Shown piece after piece: positions 1-7,573 of a stretch of 23,994 bases of DNA. Origin of the DNA: an uncultured Bacteroidia bacterium (lineage in GTDB: Bacteria > Bacteroidota > Bacteroidia > Bacteroidales > CAJPTX01). The notes below the pieces were generated by a model that worked only from the letters and a program-made list of their open reading frames with translations, did no database searches and had not been told where the DNA came from. The stretch lies in the NCBI GenBank assembly GCA_938038735.1, contig CALHSW010000041.1:1-23994 (forward strand), written 5' to 3'. Positions within the stretch are counted from its first letter, which is position 1, and each line of letters begins with the position of its first letter. The translations under genes were made by a program, and so were the position numbers.

Positions 1-1
1 A

Positions 2-77
2 TGCAGCCTTATCCGGAGGACGGTCTCGCACTCACGCAATATTCCCTCTACCAAAAATCCGCATAAAATTTACGCGA
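2..77. repeat. Non-coding direct repeat, left copy
   Basis: This stretch matches 23677-23752 at the other end of the window in the same orientation and without gaps. The stretch 33-64 is identical to 23708-23739 over 32 bases. The shared parts are a TGCAGCC start, a degenerate GGACGGTCTCGCA segment, the 32-base core, and a CCGCATAAAATT motif at 59-70. No plausible gene covers it. Seen directly; its function is unknown. It is probably one member of a repeat family scattered over the chromosome (inference). Confidence 0.8.
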
Positions 78-189
78 CCAATGCAGCCCGTCCGAAGGAC
101 GGTCTCTCAATAGCCGGGGGTTTTTAAACCCCCGGATTCTTGCCTAAAAGGCAAGCCAGTCTGAAAGACTGACCCGCGTAACCATTCAC
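78..189 (+). repeat. Four-hairpin mosaic repeat, copy L1
   Basis: Four short perfect hairpins follow one another. H1 is CCGTCC/GGACGG (88-102, loop GAA). H2 is CCGGGGGTTT/AAACCCCCGG (114-135). H3 is CTTGCC/GGCAAG (139-155). H4 is CAGTCT/AGACTG (157-171, loop GAA). The copy ends in a GACCCGCGTAACCATTCAC tail. The same ~112-bp unit recurs at 278-390, 200 bp away, nearly identical. An inverted, more diverged copy lies at 23855-23947. No coding signal is seen. It resembles REP or MITE-like intergenic elements, but no transposase is in the window. Confidence 0.85.
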
Positions 190-277
190 CCCAAAACCAC
201 ACGCAATGCCCTTCAAAAATCCACATGAACCCTCCACAATGCCCCCCTCCATATAACCGCATAAAATTTATGGGCAA

Positions 278-390
278 CCAATGCAGCCCCGTCCGGAGGA
301 CGGTCTCTCAATAGCCGGGGGTTTTTACCCCCCCGGATTCTTGCCTGAAAGGCAAGCCAGTCTGAAAGACTGACCCGCGTAACCATTCAC
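278..390 (+). repeat. Four-hairpin mosaic repeat, copy L2
   Basis: This is a near-identical direct copy of 78-189. It differs by a few substitutions or indels, mainly in the hairpin loops (GAA to GGA in H1, TAAAA to TGAAA in H3) and in the spacer of H2. The stems of H1, H3 and H4 are unchanged. It is preceded at 257-268 by the CCGCATAAAATT motif that also occurs at 59-70, 23614-23625, 23652-23663 and, with one change, 23734-23745. Confidence 0.85.
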
Positions 391-420
391 AGCTTAATCC
401 TTACGGCATTCAACCCCACC

Positions 421-468
421 ATAAGACAAAAGCAGCGGCGGCAGCGGGACTCCTCCCACTGCCGCCGC
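421..468 (-). terminator. Intrinsic terminator of the M16 peptidase gene
   Basis: A perfect 10-bp GC-rich stem (435-444 with 459-468) is extended by a mismatch and four more pairs (446-449 with 454-457) around a 4-nt loop. Read on the minus strand, the stem is followed by TGCTTTTGTC. It lies about 35 bases past the stop codon of the gene at 504-3353, where a rho-independent terminator for that gene is expected. Confidence 0.75.
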
Positions 469-503
469 GTTGCATCATTCGGTTTAGCCTACTGCCCTTC
501 GGC

Positions 504-3353
504 CTACTCCGCCTTGACCCCCTTCATCACCAGCTTTAGGCTCGTGGGGTTGCTAAAGAACGACTTGGCGGCCTTCTGCAGCGACGCAGGGCTAAGCGCA
601 TTCACCTTCTTCGCATACCCTGTGTACGTGTTTACACCCGACAGCTCGTACCGGCGAAGCTCATTGATCCAATAGCTATTCGTACGGACGGCATCCTCAT
701 GCGATTTCAGCATGTGCTTTTTCACCTTCTCTAGGTCGGTCTTTGAGATCGACGTGCTGAGGTTGCGGAAGATACGTTCCACAATCGGCATGAGCGCATC
801 GGCCTTCGCGGGGTCCGTATCAAACACGAAGATCGCCATGGCCGTCTCTATAGGCCTATTGCTAAGCGATAGGTCGGAGCTTACGCCGTAGGTGCCGCCC
901 TGCTCCTCGCGAACCTCCTCCGTGCAGCGCAGGTCTAGTATCTGCGAGAGCGCATTCGAGTAGATAAGGTTGTCCTGATTGTACTTCGCTTTACCGCCCC
1001 AGGCCAACGCGATCCTCGTTTTGGGATCCTGCATCTTTTGCTCGTAGCTCTGGTCAACGTTCTTGGCTAGCTCCCGCACCCTGTCATCGCGCCAGTACTC
1101 CTTGCCGCCCGCCGGGAGCGAACCGAGGTAGTACTCCACGAACGGCTTTAGCTCGTCGACATTCACATTGCCCACCACCACAAAGGTGAAGTTCTGCGCA
1201 TTGGCGAAACGCTCCGTGTAGACCCTCTCAGCCTTGGCGAGCGACACATTCTCCAGCAGCGCCTTATCGGGTAGTGCGCGGCGTATGCTGCCCCCGTAGA
1301 TGGCTTTGGAGAGTCGCTTCTGGTAGAGGTAGTCCGGGTTATTCTCCTGTCCGCTCAGGGCCGTTTGCATCATTTGCATAAGGTTGTTATACCCCTTCTC
1401 CTCAAATCGCGGCGCCGTGAAATGCAGGTAGACCAGCTGGAACATGGTTTCCAGCTCCTCGATCTTCGCGGAGCTATTGGCGGAAATGGTGGTTCTGTAA
1501 GCTCCTATGCTTGTGCCTACGCTCACGTTTTTGCCCGCGAGGGCCTTCTCCAGCTCGGTGGCATCGAAGTTGCCCAGCCCGCAGCTCTCCTGCACATCGC
1601 TCGCGACCATGGCGGAAGGGATGTCATCGTCCTTCATTAGCGAGAGGCCCCCGGGCGCAAACCCAGAGAGCAGCACCTGGTCCTCCTTGAAGTCGGTGGG
1701 CTTCACGATAACCTTCACCCCGTTCGAGAGCACCCACTCCGTGGTGCCGTAAGCCTTGTTGGTTTTTGTCGCGGAGACCCTACCCGGCGTGGGGCGCTTC
1801 TCGAGGAGGGGTTCCTGCTTCACGTTGTCAACCCAGGCATCGAGGTTGGAGTCGTATATGCCATTGAAGAGCGATTGCACCTGCTCCTCCGTGGGGATTT
1901 GATCCTTCTCAGACTCCGGCGCGCTGGCGAAAACCACCACGTTCTTCCCATCAAGGAGCTGCGCGGCCATGGCGTTCACCGCATCCACTGTGATGGCGGG
2001 GAGAATGGCCTTTGAGAGCTGAAATTCCAGCTCGATCGGCGGAATGGGCTCATTTTTCGTGAAGTGGTTGATGTACTGCGTTACGTAGTAGGAATTCTTC
2101 TGCTTGTTGCGCTCGTCGAATTGCTTCTGAATGGCACGCTCCATCTCGGCCTTTTCCCGCGCGAGCTCCGTTTCCGTGAATCCCTTCTGCCGTATGCGCT
2201 GCGACTCGGTGATAAGTCCCTTCATGGTGCTCTGTAGGTTGCCCGGCTGGCCAACCGCAATCATGTACATCATGTCAATCGGTTCAAAGAGGCTCATGTA
2301 CTGCGACATGCCCATCACGAACGGCTTATCCGCCTGCTGCGATAGCTCGGAGAAGCGCGAGTTGATGAGGTTCACTACGAGCTGGCGCACAATGCTTTCG
2401 CTGTAGGTTTTCACATTCTTCGGTTCATTGACCAGCGAGGGGAGCTTGTAGATAATATCTACGCGGTTCATCGTCACCTCGGGGTCGGTGTATGATCCAA
2501 AATCTACCCCCTCGGCCGGCGGGATTTGGAAGGTTGGCTTTTTCAATACGTCGGGGCGTTTGGGCAGGGCGCCGGCCATGCGCTTCACGCGGGCCTCCAT
2601 CGCCTTGGCATCAAAATCCCCCACTACGATGATGGTTTGGAATTCGGGGCGGTACCATTTGTGGTAAAAATCCCGAATGGCTTGGTACTTAAAGCTTTTG
2701 AGTTGATCCAGCGTGCCGATGACATCCCTTTCGGTGTACTTAGACCCCCGTGCAGCCGTTTGGATCAGCGATTGCATGAGGCGCCAGTTGGAGTTGCGGC
2801 GCGTGCGGAGTTCCTCGGAGATTACGCCGCGCTCCGCGTCGATTTCATCGGCTTCCAGCGCGATGTCGCCCGACCAGTCGCATAGAATCTGCACGCAGGA
2901 GTCAAGGAGCCCGGTGCGCGTTGTGGGCACATCGGAGATGTTGTAGCAGGTCATGTCCTGCGTGGTGAAGGCATTGACATCATTGCCAAACTTCACCCCA
3001 TTGTGTTCCAGTAAGTTGAGTAGATCCTTTTTCGGGAAGTTCTTGGTTCCGTTGAAGGCCATATGCTCCAGGAAGTGGGCCAGCCCGATCTGTTCGTCCT
3101 CTTCCAGGATGGCGCCCACGTGGTGCAGGATGTAGAATTCCGCACGGTTTTTGGGCTCCTTATTGGCGCGGATGTAGTAGGTCATGCCGTTATCGAGCTT
3201 GCCGTAGAGTACCTCCGGATCCATCGGCAGCGGGGTTTCTTGCAACTGCTCCGGCGTTTGCCCAAAGGCCGCCCCGAACAGCGATGACGCTAGCAGTAGG
3301 CATGCCACGGCTAGCGATTTTGTGAGTGTTCCCTTCACGTTCTGTGTAATCAT
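504..3353 (-). CDS. Secreted M16 (pitrilysin-like) zinc metallopeptidase, 949 aa
   Basis: The protein carries the inverted zinc motif HFLEH (His93, Glu96, His97), followed exactly 76 residues later by Glu174. This is the HxxEH-x76-E arrangement of M16 peptidases. The length fits the two-lobe, double-unit form (active N-terminal half, inactive C-terminal half) common in Bacteroidetes. The chosen start (ATG at 3353) gives a charged N-terminus, a hydrophobic stretch (LAVACLLLASSLFGAAFG) and a likely signal peptidase I site before QTPEQ, so a periplasmic or envelope location is expected. An in-frame ATG at 3458 would put 35 implausible residues before the signal peptide and was rejected. The gene stands alone, with a hairpin terminator after it. 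Family members degrade peptides; the substrate here is unknown. Confidence 0.9.
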   Translation of the reverse strand: MITQNVKGTLTKSLAVACLLLASSLFGAAFGQTPEQLQETPLPMDPEVLYGKLDNGMTYYIRANKEPKNRAEFYILHHVGAILEEDEQIGLAHFLEHMAFNGTKNFPKKDLLNLLEHNGVKFGNDVNAFTTQDMTCYNISDVPTTRTGLLDSCVQILCDWSGDIALEADEIDAERGVISEELRTRRNSNWRLMQSLIQTAARGSKYTERDVIGTLDQLKSFKYQAIRDFYHKWYRPEFQTIIVVGDFDAKAMEARVKRMAGALPKRPDVLKKPTFQIPPAEGVDFGSYTDPEVTMNRVDIIYKLPSLVNEPKNVKTYSESIVRQLVVNLINSRFSELSQQADKPFVMGMSQYMSLFEPIDMMYMIAVGQPGNLQSTMKGLITESQRIRQKGFTETELAREKAEMERAIQKQFDERNKQKNSYYVTQYINHFTKNEPIPPIELEFQLSKAILPAITVDAVNAMAAQLLDGKNVVVFASAPESEKDQIPTEEQVQSLFNGIYDSNLDAWVDNVKQEPLLEKRPTPGRVSATKTNKAYGTTEWVLSNGVKVIVKPTDFKEDQVLLSGFAPGGLSLMKDDDIPSAMVASDVQESCGLGNFDATELEKALAGKNVSVGTSIGAYRTTISANSSAKIEELETMFQLVYLHFTAPRFEEKGYNNLMQMMQTALSGQENNPDYLYQKRLSKAIYGGSIRRALPDKALLENVSLAKAERVYTERFANAQNFTFVVVGNVNVDELKPFVEYYLGSLPAGGKEYWRDDRVRELAKNVDQSYEQKMQDPKTRIALAWGGKAKYNQDNLIYSNALSQILDLRCTEEVREEQGGTYGVSSDLSLSNRPIETAMAIFVFDTDPAKADALMPIVERIFRNLSTSISKTDLEKVKKHMLKSHEDAVRTNSYWINELRRYELSGVNTYTGYAKKVNALSPASLQKAAKSFFSNPTSLKLVMKGVKAE

Positions 3354-3754
3354 ACTGATTATAGTGTTACAAATTAGCGTCCGAAGGTACGAAGATTTTA
3401 CCGTTTTGCGGGCATTAGGCGTTCCTTTGAGATATCGGGATGGGTAGTGCAAGACCATTGTTGCCCATACGCTGGGCGCGAAACCTACCCGATTCGTACC
3501 CGATAGGCATCAAATTCGGATTTCTCCGGAGAAATCCGAATTTGATGCGAAGGGGGTGCGGCTCGGGTGCGTACCCTGAAGGAATTTGTTAGAGATTTTG
3601 TTAACTCTTCTCTGTTGTGATGGATACTACGATGCCCATTTTACTGGGGTAAGAGAGGACCTATCAAGCTCCAGAGGCTTTATCTATATCATTGAAACAA
3701 AAGCGGTACTATCTGCGTTCTAGGAGGGAGAATAATAACGTTAAGGGCTAAGCT
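3354..3754. other. Divergent intergenic region with a large palindrome
   Basis: These ~400 bases separate the M16 peptidase (-) from the small glycine-rich gene (+). The main content is the centred palindrome at 3486-3569. No exact TAnnTTTG promoter box was found on either strand. TAATTTG, which is one base short of the consensus, lies just upstream of the M16 start on the minus strand. No RNA gene or credible ORF was recognised. Confidence 0.6.
3486..3569. repeat. 84-bp centred palindrome (42-bp perfect core)
   Basis: Positions 3507-3548 form a perfect 21+21 palindrome with no loop, centred on CTCC|GGAG. Outside it, after a 5-base unpaired step on each side, 3486-3501 and 3554-3569 are complementary at 12 of 16 positions. 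They share exactly the same centre (3527.5). Three of the four outer mismatches would be G-U pairs in one RNA strand. It sits between two divergent start codons, so it is not an ordinary terminator placement. Whether it acts as DNA (cruciform, protein site) or RNA (long hairpin) cannot be told from sequence. Confidence 0.85.
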
Positions 3755-4183
3755 ATGAACATTGAAGGGTTTAAAAACTGGGTGTTGAAGAACGAGCCGA
3801 AGGAGGCGCCGAAGGTGGAGGAGCATGTGGGCGGCCTGCAGGTGATTGAGAAGCTGCTGGGCAAGGATTTGGACGAGGTGGTGTCGGGTGGTAATATCTC
3901 TTCTGTCGCGGATACGGTGAAGGGATTATTGGGCAAGGCCTCGGAGTCGGGGGATGCTATGAAGAAGATGGAGGGGCTAGGCGGTCTGTTAGGGAGCGCC
4001 GGGAGTCTTTTAGGAGGGAAGAAGTCAGGCGGTTCGCTGCTCGGCGGACTCATTGGCGGTAGTGCTTCTGGCGATTCGCTGCTTGGCGGTCTAGCGGAGC
4101 AGGCGCAGGGATTGCTGAACGGCAAGGTGGACATTGCGTTCCTGCTGGGGCTCTACCAGCGTTTCTTCGCGAGCAAGAAGTAG
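3755..4183 (+). CDS. Small glycine/leucine-rich protein of unknown function, 142 aa
   Basis: I do not recognise this family. The N-terminal ~55 residues are charged and look helical (MNIEGFKNWVLKNEPKEAP, then VEEHVGGLQVIEKLLGKDLDEVV). Residues ~73-115 are a low-complexity tract of repeated SLLGG/GGLLG motifs (LLGSAGSLLGG, SGGSLLGGLIGG, DSLLGGLAEQ). The C-terminal end, VDIAFLLGLYQRFFASKK, is hydrophobic and then basic. There is no cleavable signal peptide. The start ATG has a weak AAGGG 7 bases upstream. A strong terminator lies 22 bases after the stop, so this is a self-contained gene. It could be membrane-interacting or self-assembling, but that is a guess. The complementary-strand reading frame here is a shadow. 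Confidence 0.7.
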   Translation: MNIEGFKNWVLKNEPKEAPKVEEHVGGLQVIEKLLGKDLDEVVSGGNISSVADTVKGLLGKASESGDAMKKMEGLGGLLGSAGSLLGGKKSGGSLLGGLIGGSASGDSLLGGLAEQAQGLLNGKVDIAFLLGLYQRFFASKK

Positions 4184-4204
4184 GGATTTCCTTAGAAGAT
4201 TCGT

Positions 4205-4246
4205 GCGGGGCGTGGTCGCAAAAGCGACTGCGCCCCGCCCATTTTT
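4205..4246 (+). terminator. Intrinsic terminator after the glycine-rich gene
   Basis: The stem is GCGGGGCG (4205-4212) with CGCCCCGC (4231-4238), plus an inner GTCGC/GCGAC stem closed by an AAAA loop. It is followed by CCATTTTT on the plus strand. It lies between the convergent genes at 3755-4183 (+) and nrdG (-). The plus orientation has the T-run; the minus side has none, so termination of nrdG here is less certain. Confidence 0.8.
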
Positions 4247-4256
4247 ACGGATTGCC

Positions 4257-4787
4257 TCACTTTCCCCACGAGCTAGGATTGGGGATAATGCGCTGGTTAC
4301 GGCTTCCGCGGAAGCGTAACGCGGGATCGCGTTGGGAAAGGATGAAAGGTCCATCCACAAGCACGTCAATGTAGGGGAGGACGACTGCCAATTGCTCCTG
4401 CTGTAGGATCTCCTCAATGGTGTAGCCCGTGTAGCACCATACGTTGGCATTGGTGTCGCGCTTGAGGCGCCGCAGCAGAGCCAGGAGGCCGAGGGGATTG
4501 AAGAAAGGGTCGCCGCCGGAGAGGGTAACGCCGTCGAGCATGCTGTCGCGGTTGATGTTCTGAATGATGGAGTTAAGGAGGGGTTCGTCAAGGGGGATTC
4601 CCCCGGTAGCACACCAGCTGGCCGGGTTTTGGCAACCAGGGCAACGATGGTTGCAGCCAGCGAGGTATATGGCGTAGCGCAGCCCCTCGCCATCGGCGAT
4701 GGTTTCAGGGTAGGTACGCAGGAGGTGAAGATTAAAGGTGTCGATGGGGGGTAGGAGCCCCGTCGACACCTTTTCGCTATCGTCCAT
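4257..4787 (-). CDS. nrdG: Anaerobic ribonucleotide reductase activating protein (radical SAM), 176 aa
   Basis: The radical SAM cluster motif CNHRCPGC (Cys45, Cys49, Cys52; CxxxCxxC) is followed by a SAM-binding glycine motif in TLSGGDPF and by VWCYTGYTIEE, all typical of NrdG. NrdG uses a [4Fe-4S] cluster and S-adenosylmethionine to put the glycyl radical on NrdD. The length is normal for the family. The start codon overlaps the nrdD stop codon by one base (TAATG), so the two are co-transcribed and probably translationally coupled. This is a cytoplasmic, oxygen-sensitive enzyme. The TGA stop at 4257 is followed by a hairpin region shared with the convergent gene. Confidence 0.95.
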   Translation of the reverse strand: MDDSEKVSTGLLPPIDTFNLHLLRTYPETIADGEGLRYAIYLAGCNHRCPGCQNPASWCATGGIPLDEPLLNSIIQNINRDSMLDGVTLSGGDPFFNPLGLLALLRRLKRDTNANVWCYTGYTIEEILQQEQLAVVLPYIDVLVDGPFILSQRDPALRFRGSRNQRIIPNPSSWGK

Positions 4788-7270
4788 TACGAATGCTTAA
4801 CCCTGTCGCGCTCCTCTGCTTGCTTCGCGGAATTCCACCCGTCGAGGGTGCCGGTAAGGTAGCCAGTGATACGGCGCAGCCGGGCGATTTGGTCGCTGGC
4901 GCACACGGGGCATTTGTCGTAGATTACCCCCTTGTAACCGCACTGCTTACAGGTGTCTACGGGGTGGTTGATGGAGCCGTAGCCCACGCCCGCCTCATGC
5001 ATCGTGCGAACGATTTTCAGAATGACTCTGACGTTCTTTTTTGCCTCGCCGTCCAGCTCCACGTAGGTGATGTGGCCGCCGAGCGTTAGGGCGTGGAATG
5101 GAGCCTCCTTACGGATTTTCTCCTCGATGCTGATGGGTTCTGCCACATCGATGTGGAACGAGTTGACGTAGTAGTCGCGGTCATTAACGCCCGGGATGAT
5201 GCCGAAGCGTTTCCTGTCGATGCGGGTGAAGCGGCCCGAAAGACCCTCCGCGGGGGTGGCGAGGATGGCGTAGTTGAGCGAGTACCGCTTTTTATACTCT
5301 GCGGCCACGCTATTCATGCGCTGCAGGGCCTCGTAGAGGGTTTGCCAGGCCTTGTCGCTATGCCCATGCCCCTCGCCGTAGATAGCCACCATGGCGTTGT
5401 GCCCGCCGATAAAGCCAATGCCGAGGGTCCCCTGCTTGAGGATGTCGCCCACCTCCTGGTTCGGCGCAATGGCCTTGCCGCCCTTCCACACGTTGTTGCC
5501 CATCATGAAGGGGAATTGCATGGCGAACGCAGTGCGTTGGAATTTGTAGCGTTCGTAGAGCTGGTCAGCCACGAGTCGGCACATCGCTTCGAGGGCATCA
5601 AGGAATAGCCGCTTGGTCTCCTCTTGGATACTCTCCTTTGTGCCATCGTAGAGGCGCGTTTCGGCTTGTTGCCGGGCAATGATGGCCAGCCGGGGCATGT
5701 TGATAGAGGTGAAGGAGAGGTTGCCGCGCCCGATGGAGGTGCGAGGCCCATTGAGGTTCTCGTATACCCTTGTGCGGCAGCCCATGGTGGCCACCTCATG
5801 GAAGTAGCGTTGCGGGTCGTCAGCCTTCCACTCATCGTCGTGGTTGAAGGGCGTGTCGAGGAAGACGAAGTTAGGGAAGAGGGCTTTCGCCGTTGTTTTG
5901 CACGCCTCGATGAGGAGGTCAAAGTTGGGGGTTGAGTAGGTGAGCTTGCCCGCAAGCGCATCGTCAAAGTTGGCAAGGGCGAGGTTGTAGTCCTCCTCGG
6001 AGTAGTTCACCCCGTCCTTCACCTTGAAGATTTGGATAGGAAAAATGGGCACCTCGCCGTGGCCTAGCCCCTCCTCGGTGGTTTGCAGTAGCTCCTTGAT
6101 GAGCATGCGCCCCTCGAGGGAGGTGTCGGTGCCGTAGTTAATGGAGCTGAACACCACCTGATTACCCCCGCGGGAGTGCATGGTGTTGAGGTTGTGAATA
6201 AAGCCCTCCATGGCCTGATGGGTGTCGGTGGCCGTGGCCTTGATGGCCTGGGAGAGCACGATGCGTAGGTCGGCAGTGTCGATGGATAGGTTGAGGGCCT
6301 TGGCTACCTCTCCGAGGGTTGACACGGAGGCCTCGCTATCAACGAGCTGGGGTTGTTTCTCAGTGAGGAGTTTATGGATATCCTTATATAGAGTGTCGGC
6401 GGGTTCGCTGTGCGTGGCAAAGCCATGCTGAAGCTCCATGAGCCGCGCGAGATGCTTGTAGTAGGATTTGCGTACGCCGTCCGCCATGAAGAAGTCAAAG
6501 GCTGGAATGGCCTGCCCGCCGTGCTGTTCGTTTTGGTTGGTTTGGAAAATAATTGTGGCAAGCGTGGCGTAGCTTTGGATGCTTTGGGGCGTGCGCACGC
6601 TGCCGTTCTTCGTTTGGAATCCCCTGTCAAAGAGGTCCTTTAGGTCGTACTGGAGGCACGTGGTGGTTTTGGTAGCGTAGTAGTCAAGGTCGTGGATGTG
6701 TATGTCGCCGCTGGTGTGGGCGCGGGCGAATTGCGGGGAGACGAGATACTTGGTGGCGTAGTCCTTGGCGTTCTCCGCGGCGAAAGTCATCATCTGCCCC
6801 GCGGGGGTGTGCGATGACATGTTGGCGTTGCTGTGGTTAATGTCGTTCACCTCTACGTCCACGATGCCGTCCATGGTGCGCTTGAGCTGGGTACGTTTCT
6901 CCCGCTCCATGGTGCGTTTCTCTCGGTAGAGAATGTAACGTTTCGCAATGAACGGATTGCGGGGCATCAACCCATTCTCCACCATGTCTTGGATCTCCTC
7001 TACAGAGAGCGTTTTCGTTTCCGCTATCGCGCGCTCCACGCTTTTGATTATGGACGATATGACATCCTGTTGCGCGGCAACACCGGCGGCCCTGTAGGCC
7101 TTCTCGATGGCCGCTTGGATTTTGTCAGGGCAGAACTCCTCGAGGGAGCCGTCCCGCTTTTCAATCATACACCCTTCTACCATCCTCGGTGTGGGTTTCC
7201 CTTTCTCAGTTACGCTACTTTCGCCTTGGGATAGGAGTATATTTTCTGCTGCTAACGATTTGGAGTTCAT
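4787..7270 (-). CDS. nrdD: Anaerobic (class III) ribonucleoside-triphosphate reductase, 827 aa
   Basis: This enzyme reduces ribonucleotides to deoxyribonucleotides without oxygen, using a glycyl radical. An ATP-cone allosteric domain sits at about residues 34-122 (CMIEKRDGSLEEF onward). The MGCRT motif carries Cys498, matching the catalytic loop cysteine of NrdD. A zinc site of four cysteines (774, 777, 787, 790) precedes the glycyl-radical motif RITGYLTGTLDGW, with Gly803 as the expected radical residue. All key residues are present and the frame is intact. The first ~30 residues are variable, and internal ATGs at codons 30 and 35 make the exact start slightly uncertain. A TATCTTTG box lies 72 bases upstream. 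The gene is transcribed divergently from a peroxiredoxin gene. Confidence 0.96.
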   Translation of the reverse strand: MNSKSLAAENILLSQGESSVTEKGKPTPRMVEGCMIEKRDGSLEEFCPDKIQAAIEKAYRAAGVAAQQDVISSIIKSVERAIAETKTLSVEEIQDMVENGLMPRNPFIAKRYILYREKRTMEREKRTQLKRTMDGIVDVEVNDINHSNANMSSHTPAGQMMTFAAENAKDYATKYLVSPQFARAHTSGDIHIHDLDYYATKTTTCLQYDLKDLFDRGFQTKNGSVRTPQSIQSYATLATIIFQTNQNEQHGGQAIPAFDFFMADGVRKSYYKHLARLMELQHGFATHSEPADTLYKDIHKLLTEKQPQLVDSEASVSTLGEVAKALNLSIDTADLRIVLSQAIKATATDTHQAMEGFIHNLNTMHSRGGNQVVFSSINYGTDTSLEGRMLIKELLQTTEEGLGHGEVPIFPIQIFKVKDGVNYSEEDYNLALANFDDALAGKLTYSTPNFDLLIEACKTTAKALFPNFVFLDTPFNHDDEWKADDPQRYFHEVATMGCRTRVYENLNGPRTSIGRGNLSFTSINMPRLAIIARQQAETRLYDGTKESIQEETKRLFLDALEAMCRLVADQLYERYKFQRTAFAMQFPFMMGNNVWKGGKAIAPNQEVGDILKQGTLGIGFIGGHNAMVAIYGEGHGHSDKAWQTLYEALQRMNSVAAEYKKRYSLNYAILATPAEGLSGRFTRIDRKRFGIIPGVNDRDYYVNSFHIDVAEPISIEEKIRKEAPFHALTLGGHITYVELDGEAKKNVRVILKIVRTMHEAGVGYGSINHPVDTCKQCGYKGVIYDKCPVCASDQIARLRRITGYLTGTLDGWNSAKQAEERDRVKHS

Positions 7271-7341
7271 AGGATTATGCTGTTTTAGATGTCTATTCTG
7301 AAAGCGGATGGTAGTAGGAATTCTCTAGCCATCCTGTGTGA

Positions 7342-7349
7342 CAAAGATA
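7342..7349 (-). promoter_or_regulatory. Bacteroidetes -7 promoter box for nrdDG
   Basis: On the minus strand the bases read TATCTTTG, an exact match to the Bacteroidetes sigma-ABfr -7 consensus TAnnTTTG. It lies 72 bases before the nrdD ATG, which implies a leader of roughly 65 nt. No clear TTTG -33 element was found at the expected spacing, so the assignment rests on the -7 box and its position. Confidence 0.5.
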
Positions 7350-7408
7350 GAGAAGAAAAAGCGATTTATTAGGTAGAAAATGGGAATTTCTGTAAAAAAT
7401 GTACTATG

Positions 7409-7422
7409 TTGAAATGGTTCAA
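7409..7422. promoter_or_regulatory. Candidate CRP/FNR-family operator
   Basis: TTGAA, 4 bases (ATGG), TTCAA is a perfect 14-bp dyad, extended by one G-C pair on each side (7408-7423). It has the half-site and spacer geometry of CRP/FNR regulators (compare TTGAT-N4-ATCAA for E. coli FNR). It lies ~60 bases upstream of the nrdD -7 box and ~150 bases upstream of the peroxiredoxin start. Both neighbours are genes expected to respond to oxygen or redox state. The regulator is not in the window, so this is inference. Confidence 0.35.
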
Positions 7423-7558
7423 CTGGTTACAAAAAGCGAATTCTTCTCGAACCAGAAAACGAAAAGAATTGGAGTAAATTGTAAACATTCTACGCGCCGT
7501 TGCGTTCCTTAAAGTGTAGGGATGTAAGAGGGAATGGAAAGAGTATCAATGGTATAAT

Positions 7559-7565
7559 GGAGGAG
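7559..7565 (+). promoter_or_regulatory. Ribosome binding site that fixes the peroxiredoxin start
   Basis: GGAGGAG lies 8 bases before the ATG at 7574. It overlaps the in-frame GTG at 7565, which therefore cannot be the start. This favours ATG 7574. Confidence 0.7.
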
Positions 7566-7573
7566 TGAAAGCT

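Larger units (their letters stand above)
7271..7573. other. Divergent intergenic region of nrdDG and peroxiredoxin
   Basis: 303 bases separate the two start codons. They hold a Bacteroidetes-type -7 box for nrdD (7342-7349, minus), a perfect TTGAA-N4-TTCAA palindrome (7409-7422), an AATTCTT/AAGAATT inverted pair further on, and the peroxiredoxin ribosome binding site. No exact TAnnTTTG box was found for the plus-strand gene. Nothing in the region looks like a gene. Confidence 0.6.

Noticed and set aside
1..390. Left-edge repeats as a CRISPR array
   Set aside because: The repeated units are ~112 bp with internal hairpins, occur only twice in tandem with a 200-bp period, and no cas gene is present.
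3354..3458. Upstream ATG (3458) as start of the M16 peptidase
   Set aside because: It would add 35 residues of poor composition before a clear signal peptide that begins at ATG 3353.
4091..4693. Minus-strand 200-codon frame overlapping nrdG
   Set aside because: It covers the same bases as the well-supported nrdG in another frame and shows no recognisable motif.
5503..5976. Open frame inside nrdD
   Set aside because: Low-complexity Ser/Thr/Arg-rich shadow of nrdD, which carries all family motifs in its own frame.
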